Shown here: in pieces, positions 1 to 7,520 of the stretch
How the letters are laid out: each line of letters begins with the position of its first letter
Numbering within the stretch: the stretch's first letter is position 1
Translations under genes and position numbers: made by a program
Assembly (NCBI GenBank): GCA_948766235.1
Contig: CAQCFX010000048.1
Coordinates: 1 to 11,197, forward strand
From: an uncultured Oscillospiraceae bacterium
GTDB lineage: Bacteria; Bacillota; Clostridia; Oscillospirales; Oscillospiraceae
Direction of reading: 5' to 3'
DNA length: 11,197 nt
Notes under the pieces: model-generated
What the model was told of the DNA's origin: nothing
What the model saw: only the letters and a program-made list of their open reading frames with translations
The model's database searches: none

Positions 1-2895
1 ACCACCACCCTGAACATCATCGGCGGCCTGGACCGCTACACCAGCGGCGACCTCATCATCAACGGCCGCTCCACCAAGGACTACAAGGACGCCGACTGGG
101 ACGCCTACCGCAACCACTCCATCGGCTTCGTGTTCCAGAGCTACAACCTCATCCCCCACCAGACGGTGCTGGCCAACGTGGAGCTGGCCCTCACCCTGGC
201 GGGCGTGTCCAAGGCGGAGCGCCGCCGCCGGGCGGTGGAGGCGCTGGAACGGGTGGGCTTGGGCGACCAGCTGGACAAAGTGCCCTCCCAGATGTCCGGC
301 GGACAGATGCAGCGGGTGGCCATCGCCCGGGCGCTTATCAACGACCCGGACATTCTGCTGGCCGACGAGCCCACCGGCGCCCTGGACAGTGAGACCAGCG
401 TGCAGGTGATGGAGCTGTTGAAAGAGGTGGCCCAGGACCGGCTGGTGATTATGGTCACCCACAACCCAGAACTGGCCCAGCAGTATTCCACCCGCATCGT
501 CACCCTGAAGGACGGCAGGGTCACCGGGGATTCCAACCCCTACCATTCCCAGCAGCAGGCCCCCGTTCTCACGGGCAGGCAGGCCAAGGCCGATAAAAAA
601 CCGTCCATGTCCTTCCTGACGGCGCTGTCCCTGTCCCTCACCAACCTGCGCACCAAAATGGGGCGGACGGTGCTCACCGCCTTTGCCGGCTCCATCGGCA
701 TCATCGGCATCGCCCTGATTCTGGCCCTGTCCACCGGAATCAACGCCTATATCAATCAGGTGCAGGAGGACACCCTGTCCAGCTATCCCATCACCATCCA
801 GGCCGAGAGCACCGACATGACCGCCCTGATGGCCTCCCTGATGGGCGCGCGGCACAGCCAGCTGGGGGGCCAGGATGGCGGCGGGAACGCCGACCCAGAC
901 CGGGTATACGCCTCCACCGTCATGTATGATATGATGGATTCCATGCTCAACGCCGAGGTGGAGACCAACAACCTCCAGGCCTTTAAGGAGTATCTGGACA
1001 ACGGAGGCGGGGGCATCAAGGATATGGCCGCCCTCCACTACAGCTATGACTTTGATTTTGATATATACACCCAGGACGAGAACGGGGACATCCTCCAGTG
1101 CGATGTGATGACCCTGATGCAGGACGCCATGACCGCCATGTACGGCGGAGATTATTCCTCCTACTTTGACTCGATGGGCTCTATGTACGCGGCGATGGAC
1201 GTGTGGGAGGAGCTGCTCCCCGGCGAGGACGGAGAGCTGGTCTCTCCCCAGGTAAAGGGCGATTATGAGCTGCTCTACGGCGATTGGCCCCAGAGCTATG
1301 ATGAGGTAATCCTGTTTGTGGACGCGCACAATGAAATCTCCGACCTGATGCTGTACGCCCTGGGCCTTATGCCCCACGACGATATGGAGGAGGCCATGAT
1401 TTCCATGTCCAAGGGGGAGACGGTGGAGATTGGGGAGATGAGCTGGAGCTATGAGGAGCTGGGCCAGCTGGGCTTCAAGCTGATTCTCCCGGCGGAATAT
1501 TATCAGCACGACCCGGCTGCGGGAACCTACACCGATATGTCCAAAACCGAGGCGGGGATGGACTTCCTCTACAACAGCGACGAGGTTGGCGTGCCGCTGA
1601 AGGTGGCGGGCATCGCCCGGCCCGTTGGGGACGGAAACGGGATGGGAGGGGGCATGACCTCCGGCGGCATCGGCTACACCAGCGCCCTCACCCGGTACGC
1701 CATTGAGACCACTGGGGAGACCGACATCTTAAAGGGCCAGTTGGCCGACCCGGACACCGACGTGATTTCCGGCCTGCCCTTCCCCAAGGAAACCGATGTG
1801 GAGCCCACGGTTGAGGAGAAGGCCCAGGCCATCACCGAGCACCTGGCCACCCTGTCTGCCAGTGAAAAAGCGGCGGCCTACGTGGACGTGATGGGTCAGC
1901 CCGCCCAGGAGTATGTGGACACGGTGGTGGAGCAGCAGATGGAGGGCATGACGAGAGCGTCCATTGAGGAGATGATTGTGGAGCAGTACGCCGGGGAGAT
2001 GGGCGTAGACGGGGACACTGTCCGGGGCTATATCGCCGAGATGAGCGACGAGGAGCTGTTCGGCCGCATTGAGGAGGCCATCGCCCAGCAGGTGCGGGAG
2101 CAGTATGCCGCCGGGGTGGAGCAGCAGATGGCCGCCCTTCCCCAGGAGACGCTGGCCGGTATGCTGGACGCGGCGCTGGGGGGCGCGCCCTCTCCCGCGG
2201 CCATCGCGGCCCAGCCCTTTGAGGACTGGCAGTTCGTCTACCTCTATGACCACTATATGCCTCCCACCCGGTCCTCCTCCACCTATGAGGACAACCTGGA
2301 CCTGCTGGGCTACGTGCGGCTGGATTCTCCCTCCGCCATCAGCATCTACGCCACCACCTTCGCCCAGAAGGACGAGATTGCCGACCTGATTCAGGCATAC
2401 AATGACGGTGTGTCCGATGAGGACGACGAGATTACCTACACCGACTATGTGGCCCTGCTCATGAGCTCCATCACCGGCATTATCAGCGGCATCAGCTATC
2501 TGCTCATCGCCTTTGTGTCCATCTCCCTGGTGGTGTCGTCCATCATGATTGGCATCATCACCAACATCTCCGTGATGGAGCGCACCAAGGAGATCGGTAT
2601 TCTCCGGGCGGTGGGCGCGTCCAAGCGGGATGTGTCCCGGGTGTTCAACGCCGAGACCCTGATTGTGGGCCTGGCGGCGGGGATTTTGGGCATCCTGGTG
2701 AGCGTGGCGGCCACTTTCCCCATTAACGCCGTGATACACGATTTGACGGGGCTCAATGACCTTACCGCGGTGCTGCCCGCTGGGGCGGGAGCCATCCTGG
2801 TGGCCATCAGCGTGGCGCTCACCGTGATTGCGGGTCTGGTGCCCTCCCGGGGCGCGGCCAAGAAGGACCCGGTGGAGGCATTGAGAAGCGAATGA
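1..2895 (+). CDS. MacB-like ABC transporter, fused ATP-binding and permease protein (5' partial)
   Basis: The frame is open from base 1, so the gene starts upstream; the window begins just after the Walker A lysine (TTLNIIGGLD). Visible ATPase motifs are the Q-loop (FVFQSYNL, ~nt 127-150), the signature MSGGQMQRVA (~nt 292-321), Walker B with ILLADEPTGALD (~nt 352-387) and the H-loop MVTHNPE (~nt 451-471). A linker leads to one membrane helix (~nt 670-740), a long acidic outside region (~nt 750-2440) and a C-terminal FtsX-type block with three helices (~nt 2455-2870), including the typical MERTKEIGILRAVGASKRDV segment and the end DPVEALRSE. This is the MacB/LolC layout with ATPase first; in Gram-positives such proteins export peptides or lipophilic compounds or act in envelope stress. 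The substrate cannot be told. The outside domain, about 560 residues, is much larger than in classical MacB. The stop codon abuts a repeat-like element. Confidence 0.93.
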   Translation, partial: TTTLNIIGGLDRYTSGDLIINGRSTKDYKDADWDAYRNHSIGFVFQSYNLIPHQTVLANVELALTLAGVSKAERRRRAVEALERVGLGDQLDKVPSQMSGGQMQRVAIARALINDPDILLADEPTGALDSETSVQVMELLKEVAQDRLVIMVTHNPELAQQYSTRIVTLKDGRVTGDSNPYHSQQQAPVLTGRQAKADKKPSMSFLTALSLSLTNLRTKMGRTVLTAFAGSIGIIGIALILALSTGINAYINQVQEDTLSSYPITIQAESTDMTALMASLMGARHSQLGGQDGGGNADPDRVYASTVMYDMMDSMLNAEVETNNLQAFKEYLDNGGGGIKDMAALHYSYDFDFDIYTQDENGDILQCDVMTLMQDAMTAMYGGDYSSYFDSMGSMYAAMDVWEELLPGEDGELVSPQVKGDYELLYGDWPQSYDEVILFVDAHNEISDLMLYALGLMPHDDMEEAMISMSKGETVEIGEMSWSYEELGQLGFKLILPAEYYQHDPAAGTYTDMSKTEAGMDFLYNSDEVGVPLKVAGIARPVGDGNGMGGGMTSGGIGYTSALTRYAIETTGETDILKGQLADPDTDVISGLPFPKETDVEPTVEEKAQAITEHLATLSASEKAAAYVDVMGQPAQEYVDTVVEQQMEGMTRASIEEMIVEQYAGEMGVDGDTVRGYIAEMSDEELFGRIEEAIAQQVREQYAAGVEQQMAALPQETLAGMLDAALGGAPSPAAIAAQPFEDWQFVYLYDHYMPPTRSSSTYEDNLDLLGYVRLDSPSAISIYATTFAQKDEIADLIQAYNDGVSDEDDEITYTDYVALLMSSITGIISGISYLLIAFVSISLVVSSIMIGIITNISVMERTKEIGILRAVGASKRDVSRVFNAETLIVGLAAGILGILVSVAATFPINAVIHDLTGLNDLTAVLPAGAGAILVAISVALTVIAGLVPSRGAAKKDPVEALRSE

Positions 2896-3054
2896 GAAGC
2901 GCGACGATAGGCGCATAGGGGCGGATGGAGCGGAGCGAGGAGGAAAGCCCAAGGCCCACAAAGTGGGACTGGGTTTTCTCCGAGACGGAGTGAAGCCGCC
3001 CCGTGATGCGCCCAATCGGAGCGTGACAAGGAAAGAAGCGCGACGATAGGCGCA
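2895..3054. repeat. Hairpin-rich repeat-like element bounded by 20-nt direct repeats
   Basis: GAAGCGCGACGATAGGCGCA occurs identically at 2896-2915 and 3035-3054, and the A before each copy also matches. Between them lies an imperfect inverted repeat: GCGCATAGGGGCGG (2911-2924) against CCGCCCCGTGATGCGC (2996-3011). Inside it are two hairpins: 2944-2977 (AAAGCCCA pairs with TGGGTTTT including a G-U pair; inner CCCAC-AAA-GTGGG at 2955-2967) and CTCCG-AGA-CGGAG (2978-2990). No ORF here has a ribosome site. I infer a dispersed intergenic repeat or MITE-like relic; a transcribed structured RNA is the alternative. It fills the whole gap between the ABC gene and the acetyltransferase. Confidence 0.6.
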
Positions 3055-3085
3055 GAATAGAAAATACAACAGGAGGACGAGAAGG

Positions 3086-3526
3086 ATGGAACTGACCGTC
3101 AAGCATTTTACCCAACTCACCCGAGACGAGCTGTTTGAACTTTACAAGCTGCGGGTGGCGGTGTTCATTGTGGAGCAGCAGTGCGCCTACCCGGAAGTGG
3201 ACGACGCCGACCGGCAGGCGTACCATATCTGGCTGCGGGACGAGGACGGCATTCAAGCCTATCTGCGAGTGCTGCCGGCGGGGACGACCTTTGACACCGT
3301 GTCCATCGGCCGGGTCATCGCGGTGAAGCGGCGGCAGGGCCTGGGCAGCCGGATTGTGGCGGAGGGCATTCGCGCCGCCAAAGAGAAATTGGGGGCGAAC
3401 ATCATCACCATTGAGGCCCAAACCTACGCCAGGGGCCTGTATGAAAAGGCGGGCTTCGTTCAGTCCTCCGAGGAATTCTTGGAGGACGGCATTCCCCACA
3501 TCCAGATGGTTTGGAAGGAAGACTGA
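3086..3526 (+). CDS. GNAT family N-acetyltransferase, ElaA-like
   Basis: The protein has 146 residues, close to the usual ElaA length of about 150. The N-terminal part carries the ElaA-type signature LYKLRVAVFIVEQQCAYPEVD (about residues 19-39, quoted with its last residue omitted elsewhere), followed by the acetyl-CoA pyrophosphate loop RRQGLG (R82-x-x-G85-x-G87) and the GNAT C-terminal LYEKAGF segment. The family transfers acetyl from acetyl-CoA to an amine; the ElaA substrate is not established. The start is set by AGGAGG at 3071-3076, nine bases before ATG 3086. It sits alone between the repeat-like element and a terminator. I see no convincing promoter of its own, so it may be read from the ABC transporter gene or from a weak promoter within the repeat. 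Confidence 0.9.
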   Translation: MELTVKHFTQLTRDELFELYKLRVAVFIVEQQCAYPEVDDADRQAYHIWLRDEDGIQAYLRVLPAGTTFDTVSIGRVIAVKRRQGLGSRIVAEGIRAAKEKLGANIITIEAQTYARGLYEKAGFVQSSEEFLEDGIPHIQMVWKED

Positions 3527-3536
3527 AATTGCGTCA

Positions 3537-3568
3537 AAAGGGCGGCTGTCTTGAGACGGCCGCCCTTT
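3537..3568 (+). terminator. Intrinsic terminator after the acetyltransferase
   Basis: AAAGGGCGGCTGTC and GACGGCCGCCCTTT form a 14-bp stem (one G-U pair) with a TTGA loop, ten bases after the stop at 3524-3526. The T tract is short (TTTCCCCTT), so termination may be incomplete. The A run on the left gives a U tail in the other direction too. Confidence 0.8.
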
Positions 3569-3572
3569 CCCC

Positions 3573-3600
3573 TTGCATTTCGTGAATTTTGTGATATAAT
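3573..3600 (+). promoter_or_regulatory. Sigma-A-type promoter with extended -10 for the mrnC-rqcH-thioesterase operon
   Basis: A perfect TATAAT at 3595-3600 is preceded by TG one base upstream (TGATATAAT), an extended -10. The -35 candidate TTGCAT (3573-3578, 16-bp spacer) is weak, as is common with extended -10 promoters. It lies in an AT-rich pocket right after the terminator and about 35 bases before mrnC. Confidence 0.75.
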
Positions 3601-3634
3601 TTCAGAGATATTTCCCAAGATTGGAGAACTTCCC

Positions 3635-4048
3635 ATGGATTACTTTCACCTGTCCGCCGGACAGGACACCGTAGAGCGCATCAGCGCCCTGGGCCTGGCC
3701 CACCTGGGGGACGGGGTGTATGAGCTGATGGTGCGCTCTTGGCTGTGCCTTCACGGAAAGGCCACCAATGCCGGGCTGCACAAAGCGGCAGTGAAATACG
3801 TGGCAGCCCCCGCCCAGGCCAAGCTGGTCCACGCCATCCTGCCCAAGCTTACCCCGGAGGAGCAGGCCGTCTACCGCCGGGGGCGCAACAGCCACACCGC
3901 CGCCATACCCAAGGGGGCCAGCGTGGGAGAGTACCACGCCGCCACGGCGCTGGAGGCCCTGTTCGGCTGGCTGTATCTGCGGGGGGAAACTGAGCGGTTG
4001 GGAGAGCTGTTTGACGTGATGATGGAGGAGGCCGGCCATGCCCTTTGA
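3635..4048 (+). CDS. mrnC: Mini-ribonuclease 3 (23S rRNA maturation)
   Basis: This 137-residue protein is an RNase III catalytic domain without a dsRNA-binding domain, the Mini-III layout. The metal-binding motif HLGDGVYELMVR has the conserved Asp at D26; the second acidic motif is YHAATALEALFGWLYL near the C terminus, and RRGRNSHTAAIPK in the middle is also typical. In Bacillus subtilis, MrnC trims both ends of 23S pre-rRNA within the 50S precursor. I chose ATG 3635 because the family start fits, GGAG lies at 3623-3626, and the promoter at 3595-3600 excludes the longer open frame upstream. The last 11 bases overlap rqcH, so translation is probably coupled. Confidence 0.93.
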   Translation: MDYFHLSAGQDTVERISALGLAHLGDGVYELMVRSWLCLHGKATNAGLHKAAVKYVAAPAQAKLVHAILPKLTPEEQAVYRRGRNSHTAAIPKGASVGEYHAATALEALFGWLYLRGETERLGELFDVMMEEAGHAL

Positions 4049-5786
4049 TGCCATTTTTATGACCGCCCTGGCCGGGGAGCTGCGGGAGAAGCTTACCGGC
4101 GGCAAGGTGGACAAGCTCTATCAGCCCGCCCGGGACGAGGCGGTGCTGCATATGCGCGCGGGGCGGGAGAATGTGCGCCTGCTGCTCTCCGCCAGCCCCG
4201 CCCACCCCAGGGCGCAGCTCACCCACACCCCCAGGGAGAACCCGGAGACGCCCCCCATGTTCTGTATGCTGCTGCGCAAGTATTTTACCGGGGCGCGGCT
4301 GCTGGAGCTCACCCAGCCCTCTATGGAGCGGCTGCTGGACTTCCGATTCGAGACCCTGGACGAGCTGGGGGACCGGGTGGAGCGGCGGCTGGTGCTGGAG
4401 TGCATTGGGCGCAAGTCCAACCTTATCATGCTGGACGGGGCGGGGCGAATCACCGACTGTATGCGCCGGGCCGACGGGGATTTGTCCGTCAAGCGCCCGG
4501 TGATGCCGGGGCTGTACTACCAGCTTCCGGAGCCCACCGGCCGGCTGGACCCCTCCGCCATGGCTTCGGAGGAACTGCGCTCCTATGTGCTGGCCAACGC
4601 CCGGCCGGGGGAGGGCCAGGACAAGTGGCTGCTGGACCACTTTAACGGGCTGTCCCCGCTTATCGCCCGAGAGCTGGTGTTCCAGGGGGAGGGGAGCCGG
4701 GAGGGCCTGGCCCAGCGCTTGGAGCAGCTCATGGACCGGGTGCGAAACGGGGACTACACCCCCACCGTCCTCATCAAAGAGGGGAAACCCATTGACTTTA
4801 CCTTCATGCCTGTGCTGCAATATGGACCGGGTGTGGAGCTGCGCCGCTACCCCACCTTCTCCCAGCTGCTGGACGAGTTCTATGAGCAGAAGGAGGCTCA
4901 GGAGCGGGTCAAGCAGCGGGGGCAGGACTTTATCCGCAGCGTCACCCAGGCCCGGAACCGTACGGCAAAAAAAATCGCCAACCAGGAAGGGGATTTGGCC
5001 CGGTCCGTAGACCGGGAGAAGCTGCGGCAGTACGGCGATATCATCACTACCAACTTTTATCAGATGCGCAAGGGGCAGGGGGTGCTCCGGGCCCAGAACT
5101 ATTACGACCCGGCGTGCGCGGAGGTGGACATCCCCCTGGACCCCCTGCTTACCCCCCAGCAAAACGCCGCTAAATATTACAAGGACTACAAAAAAGCCCA
5201 GAAGGCGGAGGAAATGCTCACCATCCAGCTGGAGAAAAACCGGGGGGAGCTGGACTACCTGGACAGCGTGCTGCAAATGATTACGCTGTCGGAGGGGGAC
5301 AAGGACCTCCAGGAGATTCGCCAGGAGCTGATGGACAACGGCTACCTCAAGCAGCACAAGAGGAAAATGACCGCCAAGGGGCGGGTGAAAATCGTCCACG
5401 CCAAGCCCATGGAATTTAAGTCCAGCGCGGGGCTGACCATCCTGGTGGGCAAGAACAACAGCCAGAATGACCGCCTCACCCTGAAGGACGCGGACAAGCG
5501 GGACTTGTGGCTCCACGCCCAGAAGCTCCACGGCTCCCACGTCATTCTGAAGACAGGGGGAGAGCCGCCGGACGAGCAGTCCCTCACAGAGGCGGCCATG
5601 CTGGCGGCCTGGTTCTCCCAGGGGAAGGACTCGGGCCAGGTGCCGGTGGACTACACGCCGGTGAAGGTGGTAAAAAAGCCCGCCGGAGCCAAGCCGGGCT
5701 ATGTAATTTACAACACGTACCGTACGGTATACGTTACCCCCACGGAGGAGCTGGTAAAGCGCCTGCGAGCGGGGCGGACCAACTGA
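4038..5786 (+). CDS. rqcH: RqcH, Rqc2/NEMF-type ribosome-quality-control factor (NFACT protein, formerly FbpA)
   Basis: The 582 residues show the full NFACT layout: NFACT-N from the family-type start MPFDAIFMTALAGEL, helical and coiled-coil segments (~residues 280-335 and 369-430), then the NFACT-R/DUF814 domain (~460-560) with ILVGKNN, DLWLHAQKLHGSHVIL and the YVIYNTYRTVYVTP end. RqcH binds 50S subunits obstructed by peptidyl-tRNA and recruits tRNA-Ala to add C-terminal alanine tails, a degradation signal. It was long annotated as a fibronectin-binding protein. The catalytic DR motif known as D97/R98 in B. subtilis reads E97-R98 here (SMERLLDF), while E121 of ECIGRKSN is kept. GGAGG at 4024-4028, inside mrnC, serves ATG 4038. 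The thioesterase gene follows after 16 bases. Confidence 0.94.
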   Translation: MPFDAIFMTALAGELREKLTGGKVDKLYQPARDEAVLHMRAGRENVRLLLSASPAHPRAQLTHTPRENPETPPMFCMLLRKYFTGARLLELTQPSMERLLDFRFETLDELGDRVERRLVLECIGRKSNLIMLDGAGRITDCMRRADGDLSVKRPVMPGLYYQLPEPTGRLDPSAMASEELRSYVLANARPGEGQDKWLLDHFNGLSPLIARELVFQGEGSREGLAQRLEQLMDRVRNGDYTPTVLIKEGKPIDFTFMPVLQYGPGVELRRYPTFSQLLDEFYEQKEAQERVKQRGQDFIRSVTQARNRTAKKIANQEGDLARSVDREKLRQYGDIITTNFYQMRKGQGVLRAQNYYDPACAEVDIPLDPLLTPQQNAAKYYKDYKKAQKAEEMLTIQLEKNRGELDYLDSVLQMITLSEGDKDLQEIRQELMDNGYLKQHKRKMTAKGRVKIVHAKPMEFKSSAGLTILVGKNNSQNDRLTLKDADKRDLWLHAQKLHGSHVILKTGGEPPDEQSLTEAAMLAAWFSQGKDSGQVPVDYTPVKVVKKPAGAKPGYVIYNTYRTVYVTPTEELVKRLRAGRTN

Positions 5787-5802
5787 GAGAGGAGCCATAT
5801 TT

Positions 5803-6291
5803 ATGTTTCATCAGCTGACAACCGAGGAGATGCGCCGCAGAACCCAGGCGTTTTTGAATTATCGAGCCGAGGAGATGCCTGAGGCTATGCCTGACCCCTC
5901 CGCGGCCCTCACCTTAATCGACTGCGATGGTCCTGCGGGCCTGCTGGTGCTGGGCTATGAGACCAAGCCCTGGATGTCCAACATCTGGGGGGTGGTTCAC
6001 GGCGGGGTGACCGCCACCCTGGTGGACACCTGCATGGGCATTACCTGCGGCGTGCAGAGCGGGGTTATCACCCCAACGGTGTCCATGACGGTGAACTATG
6101 CCCGGCCGGTGCCGCTGAACGCCCGGATTGAGGTGCGCACCCGCACCATATGCTGCGGCTCCACCTCCGGGCAGGTTTACGCGGAGGTATATCTGGCGGA
6201 CCAGCCGGAGCAGCTGCTGGCCACGGCCAGCGGAGCGTACTGCACCAAGAAGAACGACCTGTTTGGGGGAAAGGCCCCCTGGGAGGAGTAG
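5803..6291 (+). CDS. PaaI-type hotdog-fold thioesterase
   Basis: The protein has 162 residues. A single hotdog domain is marked by the motif WGVVHGGVTATLVDTCMG (residues 62-79), in which HGG (66-68) and D75 correspond to the loop and acidic residue used by PaaI/4-hydroxybenzoyl-CoA thioesterases. The strand that follows (TPTVSMTVNYARPVPLNA) is also typical. It probably hydrolyses an acyl- or aryl-CoA in the cytoplasm; the substrate is unknown. AGAGAGGAG just after the rqcH stop is a good ribosome site eight bases before ATG 5803. The 16-base gap makes it the third gene of the mrnC operon, though no functional link to ribosome quality control is evident. A strong terminator follows. Confidence 0.9.
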   Translation: MFHQLTTEEMRRRTQAFLNYRAEEMPEAMPDPSAALTLIDCDGPAGLLVLGYETKPWMSNIWGVVHGGVTATLVDTCMGITCGVQSGVITPTVSMTVNYARPVPLNARIEVRTRTICCGSTSGQVYAEVYLADQPEQLLATASGAYCTKKNDLFGGKAPWEE

Positions 6292-6299
6292 AGAGCATG

Positions 6300-6338
6300 A
6301 AAAGGCCGGAACGGCGCAGCGCCGTTCCGGGCCTTTTT
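6300..6338. terminator. Two-way intrinsic terminator between convergent genes
   Basis: AAAAGGCCGGAACGGCG pairs with CGCCGTTCC(G)GGCCTTTT, with one bulged G and a CAG loop. The right side continues as TTTTTCTTTG for the + strand operon; read from the other strand the same stem ends in TTTT and closes the hydrolase gene, whose stop lies at 6344-6346. Confidence 0.92.
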
Positions 6339-6343
6339 CTTTG

Positions 6344-7309
6344 TTATGCGTCGGCCTCGTCTGGGAAGTAGTCCTGGAGGAAGGTGGACACCGCCGTCCA
6401 GTACAGCGCCTCGTTGGCGCCCACCGAGGCGGCGTGGCCCGCGTCCGGCATCCACAAAAAGCTCTTGGGGCAGCGGGCGGCCTGGTAAAGCTTGCCCATC
6501 ATGGCGGCGGGCACAAAATCGTCCTCCACGCCGTGGATAAACAGGGTGGGGGTTTTGGAGTTGACCACCGCCTGGACGGGAGCGGCCTGCCGCAAATCAA
6601 AGCGCGCCCGGCGCTGGGCCGTTTTGCGCAGGGCGGAGAACAGCAGTCCGGCGGGGAGGGGCAGGGCGGTGGGGAGCTCCTTGCGAATCTGGGACAGGAG
6701 ATGGTGCATCTCCGCCTCGATGGTGGTATAGGAGCAGTCGGAAATGGCGGCTTTCACCGCTTCGGGAAGGGCCCCTCCGGTGGACATGAGCACCGACGCC
6801 GCCCCCATGGAGACCCCGTGGAGGAGGATTTCCGCCTCCGGGTCCCGGCGGATGACGTAGTTGACCCAGCCCAGAATATCCAGCCGCTCGTCATAGCCCC
6901 AGCCCACGTAGTCGCCCTCGCTCTGGCCGTGTCCCCGCTGGTCGGGCAGGAGCACGTGCCAGCCCAAGTCGCTGTAGTGCTTGGCGATGGCGCCCATAGA
7001 TTCGTAGGTGTCGTGATAGCCGTGCATACAAATGGCCCAGCGGTGGCTGTCGCTCTGGCCGGGGACCACCGCGGCCCAGAGGATAAGGCCGTCTATGGCC
7101 TGAATGGTGGCCTCACGGAAGCCCTCCCGCTGCCGCGCCCACATGCGGCCCTCGCCCTGAACGGGATTGACGTCCTCCTCCTCCGGGTCCCGGACCTGGG
7201 GGAGCATGACGCGGTTGTAAAGGTAATTGCCCAGGGCGGTCCAGCCGCCGGCGGCTCCGGCTCCTGCGGCGGCGAGGCCCAACAGCCCGAAGGTGGTTTT
7301 TTTCTTCAT
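6344..7309 (-). CDS. Alpha/beta hydrolase with N-terminal membrane anchor
   Basis: This 321-residue protein starts with KKK and a hydrophobic Ala/Gly-rich segment (residues ~7-26), an uncleaved anchor or signal. The alpha/beta-hydrolase core follows: oxyanion strand ICMHGYHD (H96-G97), LLPDQRGHGQSEG (122-132), nucleophile elbow GVSMGA with S167, acid in HGVEDDFVP (D263 or D264) and the histidine DAGHAA (H292). The full triad suggests an active serine hydrolase acting on esters or lipids at the outer membrane face; the family is the bacterial BEM46/YqkD-like group. The substrate is unknown. GGGAGG lies five bases before ATG 7309, about 20 bases below the predicted transcription start. It is a single-gene unit converging on the thioesterase operon. 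Confidence 0.92.
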   Translation of the reverse strand: MKKKTTFGLLGLAAAGAGAAGGWTALGNYLYNRVMLPQVRDPEEEDVNPVQGEGRMWARQREGFREATIQAIDGLILWAAVVPGQSDSHRWAICMHGYHDTYESMGAIAKHYSDLGWHVLLPDQRGHGQSEGDYVGWGYDERLDILGWVNYVIRRDPEAEILLHGVSMGAASVLMSTGGALPEAVKAAISDCSYTTIEAEMHHLLSQIRKELPTALPLPAGLLFSALRKTAQRRARFDLRQAAPVQAVVNSKTPTLFIHGVEDDFVPAAMMGKLYQAARCPKSFLWMPDAGHAASVGANEALYWTAVSTFLQDYFPDEADA

Positions 7310-7335
7310 GGTGACCTCCCAAAATCATTTTTTCC

Positions 7336-7365
7336 AATATACTCCTTTGAAGGGGCCGCAGTCAA
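7336..7365 (-). promoter_or_regulatory. Promoter of the alpha/beta hydrolase gene
   Basis: Read on the - strand, TTGACT (7365-7360) and TATATT (7341-7336) are spaced 18 bases apart. The -10 ends 26 bases before the start codon, leaving a short leader with the ribosome site. Confidence 0.75.
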
Positions 7366-7491
7366 CGGGAAATCTGTAAATCCTTTGTAAACGTTGCGTT
7401 TTGGGGCGTGAGCGTGCAACGCCACCGGGGGCGGTGTCCATTTTTTTGGGTCATTTATAAAAAAAGGTCAAAAAAATCAGGGCTCGGCGTC

Positions 7492-7520
7492 TTGACTTTG
7501 CCGGTGAAGCGTGGTAAGGT
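7492..7520 (+). promoter_or_regulatory. Promoter-like element with upstream A tracts, no evident gene downstream
   Basis: TTGACT (7492-7497) matches five of six -35 bases; with a 17-base spacer the -10 is TAAGGT (7515-7520), which matches only three. A and T tracts upstream (7441-7476) resemble an UP element. The poor -10 means it would be weak or activator-dependent. Confidence 0.45.

Noticed and set aside
2896..3054. CRISPR array
   Set aside because: Only two repeat copies are present, 119 bases apart, with structured sequence between them and no cas gene.
1729..3120. Open frame of 463 codons on the - strand opposite the ABC transporter
   Set aside because: Shadow of the FtsX-like part; it also runs through the non-coding repeat, with low-complexity His/Gly composition.
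4038..5786. Fibronectin-binding adhesin as the function of the NFACT protein
   Set aside because: Historical name; the full NFACT-N/coiled-coil/NFACT-R layout and the mrnC neighbour support cytoplasmic RqcH, and there is no signal peptide.
3849..5798. Long open frame (649 codons) on the - strand opposite rqcH
   Set aside because: It lies opposite a clear RqcH gene, has repetitive His/Gly/Leu/Pro composition typical of the antisense of GC-rich codons, and has no ribosome site or domain.
6128..7390. Open frame of 420 codons on the + strand opposite the hydrolase
   Set aside because: It crosses the two-way terminator and the thioesterase end in another frame; no domain, while the - strand encodes a full alpha/beta hydrolase.
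7423..7447. CACCG-GGGG-CGGTG stem followed by seven T as a + strand terminator
   Set aside because: The stem is only five base pairs, four bases separate it from the T run, and no + strand transcript is known to enter from the left.
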